Shown here: positions 22,237-34,458 of the stretch, one piece after another | How positions within the stretch are numbered: the first letter of the stretch is position 1 | Layout of the letters: the number at the start of each line of letters is the position of its first letter | Assembly: GCA_030549495.1 (NCBI GenBank) | Contig: JAUIRK010001052.1 | Span: 1,240,001-1,304,000, forward strand | Direction of reading: 5' to 3' | Origin: Nectonema munidae | Lineage: Eukaryota; Nematomorpha; Nectonematoida; Nectonematidae | DNA: 64,000 bases | Made by a program: the position numbers and the translations under genes | Notes under the pieces: generated by a model | Told to the model about the DNA's origin: nothing | The model's database searches: none | The model's input: the letters and a program-made list of their open reading frames with translations, nothing else

Positions 22237-23189
22237 TTGGAAATTTTTGGAAATTATTAGTAGAAGCCTTCATAAAAAATACATGTAATGTAACCCATAA
22301 AGAATACCAATATGCAAACATTTCTGGCGTTATAAACTTGCGAATTTTTTGCTTGTAGAAAGTGCTAAAAATTGAAGGCAAAAGAAGACATAGTTGCAAA
22401 TTCTCTTTTTTTAAGTTGCAATGCAGTAATAAAATTGAAAATAAATATTTATCTATCTAAATATACATATTCATGTTATTTAGCATTAAATATAAAATAT
22501 GATGTTCTTGAATTGTGCTTAACAAATATATTATTTAAAACTGACTCTTAAACTAGTAGTGTAAAAAAATATTTAATCAAAATATACATTGATTGTAGAA
22601 TATATATTGGAACTATTTATTCATGGAGAAAAAACCTCTATTTTCTGCTAATGTTCAATTACGCTATTAGGTTACAATTTTTTTCTTCGAAATTTGGATT
22701 TATTGGGATAGAAGAAACAGATCAAACACAGACAAATACACTCAGTCACTGACACAGCCCAAATAGAGAAGCCAGACAGAAGCACAGACACACACTAGCC
22801 AAAATTACTAAAAGTAAAAAAATACAAAACAATCTATAATAAAAAAAAAATTTAAGATAGAATTAAAAGCACCTGTTTAATCCATCCACATTTACCATCT
22901 TTAAAAGTAACTTTTCAAACGATATTTTTAGAAAATCTAATTATTTTAAATTTATTTATTTTAAAAGGAAAAAACACTTTTGTATATTTATTTTTGTTAG
23001 GAAAAAAATAAAGGAATATTTTTAAAACTAATAAACCATCTAACTTATAGAAGACAAGATAAAGAAAGAGGATGAAAGGATAAAAAAGAATTTTGATTTT
23101 ACTTTCAACAACAAAAAAATTAGTTAAGATTTCCCATTGTATTCATCTATCTATTAGATTTGATCTATTAGAAGTAAGCTTTGAAAAAT

Positions 23190-23312
23190 GTGGCATGGCA
23201 GGATGGTTGAGATGATGAACTCAGCACGAAAGCCTCTGGGTTCGATTCCTCATCGATACCAAGTACATCAGTGCCTTGTCAATGAAAACACACCCACGGT
23301 ACCTTTACCTTT
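23190..23312 (+). repeat. tRNA-derived SINE, family A, copy 3 (internal deletion)
   Basis: Head GTGGCATGGCAGGATGGTTG and B box GGTTCGATTCC are intact, as is the CACCCACGGTACCTTTACC tail. About 25-30 bp between the B box region and GTACATCAGTG, which other copies have as TTTGTTCATAGTTTGACATA, is missing. Confidence 0.85.
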
Positions 23313-23579
23313 TACATATATCTTTTGACTTGAAATATAAAAATACATTAAATTTGTATAAACCTACAATTCAAATGTCCAAGGTAAGTAAGTTATTACC
23401 TTACTTTACTTCAATTTTCAATAAAGTGAAGATTTAATTTATTTTTCTATTATTTTATATAAAATGTATTTTTTATAAAATATATATTGCTTGTTCAACC
23501 TAATAAACAAAAATTCACTTTTATACAACTTAAAGTAACGTTTTTACTTATCTGTGCCGTGTGCATGCCATCAAGAAAT

Positions 23580-24190
23580 AGCTAAAAAAATGATTTTTGA
23601 AGAAATTGAAAGAGAAAATCGTCAACAAAATATTTCGCCTAATAAAAAATTTGCAGAAATTCATTGGAATATTAAGAAGTTTTGAAGAACTAGTTTCTAC
23701 AACAAAAAAAGATGCAGCTACAACTAAAAAAATTTAGAATGAAAATAAACGAGAGTTGGAAATTTATTTGACAGAAGCATCGCTGCCAAGAAAGTAAAAT
23801 CCTCTGCAATGGTGGAAAATAAATAAAATAAATTTCGAAGAGTTAAAAAATTAAGTTGTTAATTATTTAAGTGCACCATCAAGTTCGGTTACTTCTGAAC
23901 GTCTTTTTAGTTCCGCAAGTTGAATTTACACCGAAAATCATAATAAACTGAAAGCTGAGAAACTTTTATTTATCATGAAAAATAAAATGTTTTGAAAAGT
24001 ATGGAGTTTTGTTTTGTTTTAAATAAATATTTTATAATTTCTTGTAAAATTTAAATAAATGCAACAAGATTATACTTTTTATTTAATAATAATTAAACCG
24101 TTAAAAAATTATTTGTATTGTTCAATCTAATATCCGGCACGATATTTTTAAAAATCCGATATCTGGTATCGGGTTTAACAGGCTTTAATG
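23580..24190 (+). pseudogene. hAT transposase C-terminus and right end
   Basis: Reading frames give LPRK, NPLQWW, then LSAPSSSVTSERLFSSAS, IYTENHNKLKAEKLLFIMKN. This is the hAT dimerisation block, in which S-S-x-x-S-E-R-x-F-S-x-A is followed by R-x-x-L-x-x-E-K-x-x-x-L-x-x-x-N. Stops and frame breaks show decay. A possible right terminus with the complement of CTGTTAAACCCGATACC lies near 24165-24186. The N-terminal part and left terminus were not found. Confidence 0.7.
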
Positions 24191-24374
24191 CTATCCAATA
24201 CATTCCTAGTTTGCACATTTCAGAAATCCAGGGTTATGATTAGACTAGTTTAAAAATTAGATTTTTTTTTTAAAAAGTTATCAAAAATAAATAAAATCAA
24301 GGGATTCTTTTTATCAAAATATTCAAATTAGTTTCACAGATATGAAAGCAATTGGGCCCCTAAATATATTGATA

Positions 24375-24445
24375 TTAATATTGCCTTGAGATCAAATTGT
24401 CTTGGGCCGAATTGTATTGGGGCAGAATTGTCCCAGAACCACAGA
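24375..24445 (+). repeat. Possible MITE end with GGGCC...AATTGTCC motifs
   Basis: Tandem-like motifs CAAATTGTCTTGGGCC, GAATTGTATTGGGGCA and GAATTGTCCCAGAACC resemble the terminal motifs of the minisatellite-bearing element at 39327-39688 (GGGGCGAATTGTCC). No partner end was found here. Confidence 0.35.
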
Positions 24446-24449
24446 TATA

Positions 24450-25350
24450 ATTCAAACAGATGAGTTTCAAAGATTGGGAGAACAAATATAATTATAAGTG
24501 ATGTACTATTTGATGATGAATTGTAATAAAAAAAACCTTAGGCTAAAATGCTAGATGAGAATCGGCGAAATATAAAATTTTAATATAATGATTAAATTAA
24601 ATGTTTAGTCTAAGAACAGAATGTAAAAATATATTGTAAAAGATAAATTTGATGATAATGAATAAGTACAAGAATTTAAATCCTTATTTATATTCATGTT
24701 TTCTAATTAGTGTTTAATATATATTTTTCTATATAATAAATTTTCTTACAAATGTTTTATAAATAAACTAAGTCTTATTTTAAGTTCGTTGACTTTCTTT
24801 AATTTTTCACTTAGTATTCCTTAGAAAAAAATTTGAGGTTGGGTCTAGAATCGACATCTTCCTAAAGTATAGTAAAATAAATATAATTTTATTATGGAAA
24901 TGTATCTTATGAAATTACACTATTTTTCGTCTTCTATATCTACAAATTAAGACTATAAATTATATATCTTTTGTACATGAGTATTGGTAACAGAAACCAA
25001 TTAGCAAAATAGAAGTAAGAACTTGACAAGGGACTCATCACCCACTCGCCCTCAAAATAAATTTTATCTAAAAAATATTTCATAAAAATTTGATTTATAT
25101 ACTTATTATAGATTCAGTTAAAATTTAGAGCATTCAAATCAATAATTTTTAAATAAAGAGAATAAGTATAAAAGTTTATCTCTATATGTATAAGGAAAAG
25201 TAATTAAAAAAACTTCGCAATTGTTTGTAAATAATTTTAATAAATCAACATTTAAAAATTAGAGGAAATAGATAAGCAGTTTTATAAAAATAAATAATAA
25301 AATTATAAATAAATTTTTTTACATATAAGGTGAGAGAATAAGAATAAAAA
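24450..25350. other. Intergenic, nothing recognised
   Basis: AT-rich, no supported gene or repeat. Confidence 0.6.
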
Positions 25351-25351
25351 G

Positions 25352-25366
25352 AAGGAAAAAGGGTTA
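25352..25366. repeat. Target-site duplication, left copy
   Basis: AAGGAAAAAGGGTTA is repeated exactly at 30127-30141 in the same orientation and abuts both ends of the LINE. Confidence 0.85.
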
Positions 25367-25465
25367 GTAGGTAGATAGGTAGAGGATATATAAACACTTT
25401 CCAACGTTGGTTGATATGCTTGCATCAATTGCTAACTTGGAGATTTGTAAAGATGGGTAGTGGGT

Positions 25466-28400
25466 TTAGGATCTAAAGTAGAAATAAGAAAGCTTTGTGA
25501 GGTGAAAAGTATAAATTAGGTTGCTTGTATGCAAAGTGTTTAATAAGGGTAGAGTTGAGTGTTGGTGGGTAGAGAGTAATGGTTCTATTATATTAAGGAA
25601 AAGAGAGAGGTGGTGAATAAGAATTTTAGTAAAGAGGAGGGAAGATTTTTAAAATATAAAGGTTTTTTCAATGAGTTTGGTTCGTTCTGATGAGAATATT
25701 GGGCAATAGTGGATAATGTGAATTGGAGTTTCAATACGCGGGCAGCTGAATTTGCAAAAAGGATTAGAGTGCAAATTAAAATTGTGAAGTAAGCGTAACA
25801 AGAGCAATGTGAGGTGAACCATCTTATAATGTTGTGAGGAAGAGTAATGTTTTTATTTAGTGCAAATTGGGATAAGGGGGTAGGTATGTTGTTTGAGTAA
25901 AGCCATTCGTTTGTAGTTGAGATATTTATGAATGTTTCAAAAGTGGATAGAGAGAGGATGTGGGTTAAGAAATGTTCTGATGTTATGGATGTGGATTTAC
26001 ATAAGAGATCTACTAAAAAATTTTCGAAGGAGGAGGAGTGGGCGGGGCGCCAGAAAAGTTTATTTGAGAAATGGTTGCTAAGGTTGATTAATTTCTTGGC
26101 TAGGTTTAATATTGAAAGGGGAATTTTTCTGTTAAGTTGTAGGTCTTTAATTATGTTTTGTGAGTCTATGAAAAAGATTATGGGCTTGAATTTGGATGTA
26201 AAGAAGGTTAGGTTATCAATGATGTGGTTGCATGATGTTAGGAGTTAGGAGTTAGGAGCTTCAATGTCTGCATTTGTTGTATGAAGAAAGAAGTACTTGT
26301 ATTGTGATTAAAAAAGCGCAAGCAACGGTTGCTTTGTTGCGTGATTTTGAACCGTCAGTAAAAATTGAGAGTTGGTGGTGCACATTTGAGTTGCGTTGGT
26401 GTTTTATGGAGTTAAGTGCTAAGAATTTGGGGTGGCATATATGAGTTGAGTATGGGGTCGATTTCGATGGGTGAACTAGGGAGTATGGGTGTAGGTGTGG
26501 TAAAACTTGGTAGTGAGTAAGTTGTGGCATATATTGATCAAGAAAGGAATTGAAAAAGGCAAGCGAAGGAGAGGTGTGAGTTTAGTAAAGGTTCGTGAAG
26601 TTATGTGTAGCTGGTGTAGAGTGGAAAGTAGTAAGATATTTTTTAATTATGTTTTTCTTAAGGTTTAGGTGTAAGGGTAGAGTATGTGTGAGAAGTTCAA
26701 GTTTTGCTGTAGAAGTAGTGTGAAATACGTTTTTTATTGTGAGTAAGCATAGGCGGTGTATTTTGTTGAGATGGGTTAGTGAGTTTTGGAATTTGAGGGA
26801 GCTTCCCCAGGCAAGTGAGCCATATTGTATGAGTGGAATTATGATAGATTTGTAGATGTACTTTTTAGATTTTTGGATGAAGACCCCACTTATATGATAT
26901 GGCTTTTCTTAGAGAGAATAGGGTTGGTGAGAATTTTGTGTATATGTTTTTGAGGTGGAGTGTAAATTTTAGATTAGATTGAAATGTGACGCCTAGATAT
27001 TTTATGTGTGATTCAGGAGTGAGTGATGTTGATGTGTTTAGTTTCAATGTTAGTGGAGTTATTCTTTTTCGTGTGAAGTGTATAAGTTTTAGTTTGTTTG
27101 AATTGAAGGAAACTTTGTAGTTGGTGACCATTGTTTGTATTTGTGTGATTAGATTCGCAGTGCGATTGATATTGTTTAGTTGTAGTGTGTTCGAGAAGGT
27201 GAATAGGATATCATCAGAGTGGCATTCGGCAAAGTCAGATTTTGAGTTGATAAAATTAAGAATGGAGTTGATGAGGATTAGCCATAGGATGTCTGATAAG
27301 CTACCCCCTTGCGGAGTGGAAGAGTTAGTTTCTGAATGTATGTATTGTTGTTATTTAGTAGGATAAGAATGCGCTTTTGAAGGTAGTTGTTTATGAATTT
27401 GATTATGTATGTAGGGTATTTTTTTGTGAATGAGGTTGTTGATGATTGCAGGGTGCCATTCTGCGTTGAAAGCATTTTCGATATCAAGAAATATGGTTGT
27501 TGCGATATTTTGGTTATTTAGTGTTTTTTCTAGGTAAAGGGTTAGGCGAGATAGGGCCAATTCAGTGTTTTTATTTGGTAAATATGCAAATTGATTCGGG
27601 TGTATTCGGTTATTTTTGAGGATGTAGTGGATCATGCGTTTTCGTAGAATTTTTTCAATGATTTTACTAGGGTTGGTAATAGAGAAATTGGCTTAGTCTC
27701 TTAGTCTTAATTGCTTAGTCTGAGGCAGGCGTTGAATATGTTGAGGAGATGAGTGTGTAGTATGTGATAGGCTTTCTTCACGTGTTTAATGGAGATGAAG
27801 TCAAGGCTGCTAGAAGATTTGGTTTTCTGGAATCATTGGTTTTGTTTAGCTCTTTGATTGTAATTTCTGGGTGTGAGTTAATGGAGTTATTTAGTAGGTA
27901 TGTTTTTGTTTCCATTCTAAGTGTATGGGTAATATTATCGGTTACATTATTGTCAGCGGGAAATAGAGTGTTAAGTGAAGAGTGGTTGATAAATATTGAA
28001 CCTTGATTAGAGAGTGATGCTGTATGTTTTTTGTGTATAAGTCGAGATTATTTGTTGTATCTGTGGTCAGGGTGATGTTGTCTAGCTTAGATTTAAGATT
28101 GTGAAGAAATGCTGTCCAAAATATTTGTTTCCCATAATTAGGATTTGGAATTTTTGAGAGTTTAGTAGTGAGGTCGATTTGAAAGGTTATGTATGTGTGG
28201 TCGGAGGCGGATGGGATGTCTGGGATGCCCCAGTTGTGAACTATACTTCTTGTTTCGGTGGAATTGATGGTTAAATCGTTGTGTGATTGATATATGTTGT
28301 TTAGATGTAGTCGTCCAAAGGTTGGGGATTTATCGTTGTCAGCTAATGTTAGATTGTGAGATGTTAGAAATTCGAGTGTGAGTGAACCTCGTGTATTTGA

Positions 28401-28826
28401 TTTTATGTCCCAGAGGTATGATCTTGCATTTAAGTCGGTGGATATAGCTATGTGGTGGTTGTTGTCTATGTTATGTTTGATTTGTGTAAGTGATTGAGAG
28501 AAGTTGTTAGGTATAGGGTGGCTTAAAGATGGTTGAGAGCAGAAGAGTAAGGATTTGGAGTTTGATGGAATAAGTGTGAAGAAATAGTTTGAATTAGAGT
28601 ATTGATATAGTGGTGTATTAGTAATTGATTGTTTTAGAAATGTGCAGGCTGAGTATGCTGTTAGTGGAGGTATGTGTAGGAGTACGTAGTCGGCTGTTTG
28701 GTGTGGAATACAAATGTATGGTTCGTTTATTGATATTACGTCGTAAGTGTGTGAGTGTAAAATGTTGTGAAGGTTGTCCCAAGCAGTTTTTGAGTGATTT
28801 AGATTTATGTGTAAAATAGTTAGCAT
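25466..28826 (-). pseudogene. LINE ORF2: endonuclease, reverse transcriptase, RNase H
   Basis: From MLTILHINLNHSKTAWDNL the first 290 codons give the endonuclease: HINLN, NEPY, DLNARSYLW, DLTI and SDH catalytic blocks. Reverse transcriptase follows in several frames: QFAYLPNKNTELALSRLT, FLDIENAF (motif A Asp), LPLRKGVA, HSDDILF (motif C, where Y-A-D-D is expected, near 27211-27222) and IKYLGVTF. RNase H appears as LSIFTDGSK near 26350 and a WRPAH block near 26045. The C-terminus carries a C-x3-C and H-x4-C cluster near 25690-25750. Frame breaks after the endonuclease and between RT blocks make it inactive. Stop position near 25466 is approximate. Confidence 0.85.
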
Positions 28827-29869
28827 GAGTAGTTATATAAGATTTGGCTATGTTGAGATATGATTAGATTATTATGGTTTATGTAGAAGCTACAGAGTTT
28901 AGATGTTGCAAGTTGTGGTTGCTGACAATCTATGCAAGAAATTTTGCTATTTTCATTTAGTAGGGTACAGGATGAAGTAGCATGCCCACGGTGGCCACAG
29001 TGCGCACAGTTAGGTAGAGATGCGTTGCATTTTGAAGAGATGTGGACGTATTTTAAGCATTTTTCGCATTGTTTGACTTTTGGTTTTAGTGTGGTGAGAG
29101 TTAGTAGGTGGCGGCCTAGAAAAATTTTGTGTTGAGTACATAAGTATTTATATATTTCTGGGTTGCTTGGTTCTAAGATTATAGTATAGCTATATATGCC
29201 GGTTTTTCCTAGTTGTATGGGATTTTCGAGTTTGCCTGTAGCGTTAAGGTGTGGGTTTTGTTCTTCAATAGATTTTGTAATTTGGGTTAATGTTATATCG
29301 GTAGGGATGCCACGTAGTATGAATTTTGGTTTTTGTGGAGGTAAGTCATTAGCATTTAGACCGTTTTTTATGAGCGATGTTCTGGCGGTAACTTTTTGAT
29401 ATATTATTTTGAATTGGAAGTAGATGGTACCGGAGTGGGATGATCTTGTTTTGGTGATCGACAGGGAGTTGTTTTTGGTATGTAGATTTTTGATGACATT
29501 TTGGCGGTGAATGGCCTTTTCTTTTTTAGTCGAAATGTTGTTAGGTGGAGTGATTTTTAATGTTTGGTTACGTTCAAGGTGTTTTCTAGTGTGTGGAGTA
29601 GTTTGCGTATTTATGGTGGAAGTGAGTGTTGTGTTATGATATGATTGAGTAGGGGCTAAACTAGCAGCATTACCTTATGATTGTGTTGAGATTGACTTAA
29701 TGTTTTGGCTTTCGAAAGTTTTTATATAATGTATGGCTATGTTGTATTTTAGATTATTAAATAGTATTAGATCGTTTGGATTTAGCCTGCTATTAGCTAT
29801 ATAATCATCGAATAGATAATTTAAAGTGTCGGTGGTAGATTTGGGAGATTCGGGGTCAGAGCGTGCCAT
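28820..29869 (-). pseudogene. LINE ORF1, zinc-knuckle protein
   Basis: The frame starts MARSDPESPKSTTDTLNYLF and runs 349 codons in one frame with one premature TAA at codon 66 (29672-29674). The middle holds a domain with FQFKIIYQKVTARTSLIK and FILRGIPTDITLTQITKSIE, resembling the pre-C2HC region of arthropod-type LINE gag proteins. It is followed by a double Cys/His cluster: CEKCLKYVHISSKC, then CAHCGHRGHATSSC. ORF1 proteins of this type bind element RNA. Its stop TAA overlaps the ORF2 start as ATGCTAA (28826-28820), which would suit termination-reinitiation. Confidence 0.85.
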
Positions 29870-30126
29870 TTATTTGTCATATTAGTGGGCGGAAATCAGT
29901 GAAGTTAATTAAAATAATATTATATATGGATTGAAAATTGATTAATAAAGTATAATTAGCTAATGAAAAGTAAAAAAATATGTTTAAAGAAATGTTTATA
30001 AAGGAAAATTAAGTTTTCAGGGGTTAATATAAAAAAATTAAAATGGCTTAGGAGTCATTTTAGAACGAGTTGAAGCTGAAAAGGATATGACGTAAAAGGG
30101 CCATAATGAAATAAAGAAACAAATTA

Positions 30127-30141
30127 AAGGAAAAAGGGTTA
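30127..30141. repeat. Target-site duplication, right copy
   Basis: Exact second copy of AAGGAAAAAGGGTTA (25352-25366), marking the 5' junction of the minus-strand LINE. Confidence 0.85.
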
Positions 30142-30149
30142 AGAAAAAA

Positions 30150-31490
30150 AAAATAATAATAAAAATACAGGTAAAAAACTTTTTAAAATTTTTAATAATT
30201 ACTGAAGTTATTATATAAATGCTAAATTCCTATAGCTTAGAAAGAATTATAATGGATGTACCATGTTTTTTTAAAAGTGTAGGCATAACTTTATAAGATA
30301 AAAATATATGTTTGGAAATTCTAACAAGATATGAAGAGAATTCTTGAAAGCAATCAACCTACATTAAGTTAGATCTCCACAGTAGGTTCAAAAATTGTTT
30401 AAAATTTTAACAGACTACAAATCATCTTATCAACATTAGGAAGAGCGAGCAAATACCATGCTTTTTGCAATTATCTAAATAGATTTTGAAAAGGTAAAAA
30501 TAAAAAGAGGATATGGCGAAGATAAAAGTCTTTCAGTCTATAGTAAAAAAATAAAATCTTTCAGTACAATTTAAGCTGAAAGATTAGAATGAAAAATTAG
30601 CTAGGATGAGGAAAAAATTAAATTAACACAATCATTACCATAGATACCAATATGATGTCGAAGAAAAAGTGAAGCCATCTTTTCAAAGCTTAAAGGATTG
30701 AAAAAAATTCATGCATTATTGGTCATTTAGATAACTTAAATTTGAAAGTTTCAATAAAAGACTTAACTTCAAAAAAAAATATTTACGTTGATAGAAGATA
30801 AATAAACGGAAATTATTATTCAAAACATATAAGAGTCATATACATTAAGAATAAACGAAGAAGAGAATTTACTAATATTTTTAGGTTAAAAGTTAAAGAT
30901 AGAGTATTATCCCAGATAAAAAAGAGCAAAAGTAAAAAAGCCATGGGTAGTTGAAGTATTGTAAAAGCCATCCGAAAATAAAAAAATAGCTTTTGCAGAA
31001 GAAATTTATTTATTGCCAAAAATGATATAGGAATTTTTTTGAATAGGATATTGTAGTTTTGATATTTATATTGAAAAATTGATATTATTGAATATAGAAT
31101 ATCTCAAAATTTTTAAGACATCTATGCATTTGCAAGGTAAAAGATATTTTATAAGAGTTTATCGCAAAAATCAAAATTAGAAAAGTTGAAAATAACTATT
31201 TCATGACAAACATAAATATATAATGCTAAATTCAAAAAATATTCATCAAGTGAACTTCGAATTATCATGTTTTTATGGAAAGAAATGGCAATCAATTATT
31301 TTTATGCAAAATATCAGAAGTAAAAAATATATACATTTATTTTATTTTCCGAAAACTCGAGCGCGTTTAACGCATTTTTTAGAACTACCCTGTTGAAACC
31401 TAAAAAAAAAAGTAGAGGATTTGGAAAGATAAATGGCAATACTTGAAAGGTTTGTCTCAATAATGGTAAGTTTATAATATTTATTCTTAG
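30150..31490. other. Intergenic, nothing recognised
   Basis: AT-rich with no supported gene. A 30-nt palindrome follows immediately at 31498-31527. Confidence 0.6.
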
Positions 31491-31497
31491 TACTTTC

Positions 31498-31527
31498 AAT
31501 AACTAAAGTACTGGTACTTTAGTTATT
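31498..31527. repeat. 30-nt near-perfect palindrome
   Basis: Arms AATAACTAAAGTAC and GTACTTTAGTTATT pair perfectly over 14 bp around a TG centre. Not linked to any gene I recognise. Confidence 0.8.
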
Positions 31528-31779
31528 ATTTTTAAAGTTGTGTTCCGTTCAATGGAACTTGATCATGTTTTTCAAAACTTGCTAATCAACACTTTTTGCG
31601 GTTTAGAAAACATCCACTACGTTCAAATAAAGCGTGTCCTCCCTCTAATCTCTGAACTCTTGTTGTGTCTCTTTAATGCGTGTCTAAAATTTTCCTATTT
31701 TCCCCTTCAAAACAGGTGAGCTTATTTTTATCAAAAATGTTTGATCTCTAATATTTAGTTTTCTAACTGATCACTCTTC

Positions 31780-32260
31780 TGCTCTGTCTTGCTAAAGTTC
31801 TTGAAAAATTCAAAAATCAAGACTTTTAAATCATATCTCTGAATCTAATCGTTAGAATAAATTTCAGTTTGCTTACATAAAAGAGAATTCATCAGATCTT
31901 GCAACTGGTCTACTAACTTATAAAAATTATGAGTGTTTTAATTCAAGAAAATATTATACTTGTATCTTTTTTACCTTGAGTCAGATTTCAACTCCGCATG
32001 TAATTCATGTATCGCTGCAATATGCTTAATATGGGCTTTACTTTTTATCTCATTTCTTTTTTGATTAGCCTTATCATAACTTTTTCATTCAAGGCTATTC
32101 TTAACATTTTATGTTTGGTGTCAAAGTTAATGATCCTTCTAGTAATCTTATCTCTATTAATCATTTCTCATCTCACTTTTCATCTCTCTGTACTTCACTT
32201 GGTTCCATTAACATACTAAAATGGAATCTGATTAATTATTTGGATTGTTGCAAATTTTGA
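31780..32260 (+). pseudogene. Possible decayed LINE reverse transcriptase
   Basis: Scattered frames give AKVLEKF, NHISES, FQFAYIKENSSDLATGLLTY, IFFTLSQ and NDPSSNLIS. The order resembles the finger motif (QFAY-x-K-x-x-S-x-x-x-A), motif A and following segments of a non-LTR RT. There are many stops and no catalytic Y-x-D-D was found. Assignment is weak. Confidence 0.35.
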
Positions 32261-32636
32261 CCCAAATTAGTATTTAATGATTTGTTCACATATTCTTAAC
32301 AACACAAAGAGCTTGCCCTTCCCTATTAGTGCCTCACTAAAAAAAATTTGGTGACTTTTCCTAAAATCGCTAGCTGCATCTTTGGATAGCATTTTCATGT
32401 CAAAAACTGTCAATCAAAATCAAAAATTTAAATTTTCCCACTAAAATTTAGGCATTATGTGTAGTTAACCTTATAACTTAGTGTCTATATTATATACTAC
32501 CTTGAAAATTTATAATTATATAAAGTTGAACGCATAGCACTTTATCTAATTTTTTCAATAATCATGGTTACTTTTTAAAAAATGTCAATCAAAATTTTAA
32601 TTGATCAGAAATATATCTAATAAAATATTCCTTCAA

Positions 32637-33620
32637 ATTTTACATAAAATATATGTTTTTATACTTAATCTGCCATGCTGATTTCATTGGACTCAAGGCT
32701 TTGAAAATACATATAAGTGTTAATTAAATTTGCCGTCTACTCTTAAAAATTGTCTCCAAAAGCATTGTTTCAAATTTTACATAGAATATTTGTGTTATAC
32801 TAAATCGGCCATGCTAGTTCAATTTCTGGACTCATTTTTTACATATAGGATATGAAAATACCTATAAGTGTTAATCAAATTTACGGTTTACTTCAAAAAC
32901 ATCCATTCAAATTTTACATGAAATATGTTTTAATACCAAATCGATCATATGGGTTTCATTTCTGAAGTCAGTTTTCACATTTAGAGGTCTTAAAATATCT
33001 GTTCATGCCAATAAAATTTGCGGTTTACTTCTAAAAACTATCTCCAAAAATATTCTCTCTAATTTTACATGAAATATATGTTTTTATATAATTTTACTTA
33101 TGAAATCAGTTTTTGCAATTAGGATTTGAAAATATTTACTGTCGGTGTCAATAAAATTTATGGTTTACGTCTGGAACTATCTCCAAAAATATTCTCTCTA
33201 ATTTTAAATGAAATATATGTTAATATACCAAATCAACCATGCTAGTTTTATTTCTGAAATCAGTTTTTGCATTTAGAGATTTTAAAATGTCTGCAATCAA
33301 TCAAATTTTCGATTTACGTCTAATGTCTATAGAAATATTTTTGAAATTTAAATAAATAATATGTTTTATGCCAAATGGAAGATGCTATTTTCATTTTTGG
33401 ACTCAGATTGGAATTTATGGTTTTAAAATATCTGAAAGCTTCAATCAGATTTACGGTTTACTTCTAGATACTGTCTTCAAAAATATTTTCAAAAAAACAA
33501 AATATAAATATCTATTTTAATACGAAATTGACTATGCTTTTTTATAAATATCTGAAACTGGCGATTGAATTAGTGTTGTATGCCTGAAAATTAGTTCTGT
33601 AAAAATTTTCCAAAAAATCG
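32637..33620 (+). repeat. Satellite-like tandem array, about 7 units of 133-151 bp
   Basis: Units start with AATTTTACATRAAATATATG at about 32637, 32775, 32912, 33063, 33212, 33345 and 33495. Shared internal blocks are CCATGCTAGTTTCATTTCTG, GGACTCAGTTTTT, TTAGGATTTGAAAATA, TCAAATTTACGGTTTACTTC and AACTATCTCCAAAAATATT. Divergence rises toward the right end. No coding. Confidence 0.85.
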
Positions 33621-33624
33621 TTGT

Positions 33625-34455
33625 ATATTAGTAATATAGTAAAAATATACTTTTTTTCTATATACTTTCTTCAATCATATTGAGTATGAAATATTTATTT
33701 AAAAAAAACAAACGTATTATAAAATCTTTTAGAGATTAGAATGAGAAGGAAGCAACCTGAAAACTGATTCAGAAGAGAACGTGTGATCAAAAGAAATAAT
33801 AAAAAAAATTTGTATCTTGACTAAATGGAAATCTACCATGTTCTAATCAATTAGGAAGTGGTGTAATGATCTAATATAGGGTGTTTCAAAAAAAGATTTT
33901 ATCCGTAAAAAAGAAGTTCCTCTTTTACAAATAAAAATCTTTAAATCTATAGCTTATCATCTTAGATTACAATTATCATTTAACTAAGAATGTTTGGAAA
34001 TCTAAAAATTTACAATAGGTGAGAGTTATCAAAAATGGATCAGATGACAATATGTGAGAATTTAGTCACCATCAAGATATTTTTTAATTTAAATTGTTTT
34101 TGTCCATCTTTTTCCTTTTGTGTGAAAGAGAGAATCTTTTAGATGAAGAAGGTGGACAACTTTTTGTAATTGAACAATTAACATCACGAATGATTCATCA
34201 GACAAAACCTTTGAACTGAGATTGGTTGACAAATATTCAGGCCTAATAATAAAATACACCATACTGATAAAAAAAGCCTAATATCATTAAGAAAATTTTA
34301 ACCAAAATGCTTTGAGAGAGGAAAAAATCTATTTAAACTAAATCCTTAAAAAAGTATTTTCAAACACACATTAAAGAAAATAAATCTCTAATAAAAAAGA
34401 GCTACCAAGAAACGATCATCATAGAATGAATAGTAAAATTATACTGTAAAGTATA
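33625..34455. other. Intergenic, nothing recognised
   Basis: AT-rich, no supported feature. Confidence 0.6.
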
Positions 34456-34458
34456 GAA

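Larger units (their letters stand above)
25367..30126 (-). mobile_element. I/R1-type LINE, near full length (4.76 kb)
   Basis: A perfect 15-bp duplication flanks the element. In sense (minus) orientation it has a 5' leader of about 257 bp and ORF1 with a zinc knuckle. ORF2 carries an APE-type endonuclease, reverse transcriptase, RNase H and a C-terminal Cys/His motif. The 3' end closes with a short CTAC-type repeat (CTACCTATCTACCTAC). ORF1 followed by EN-RT-RNase H is the plan of the I group of non-LTR elements. Retained 5' end, exact duplication and long frames suggest a fairly recent insertion that has since picked up several frame-disrupting changes. The plus strand across 25.4-29.9 kb is strikingly poor in C, so the sense strand is poor in G. 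Confidence 0.9.
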
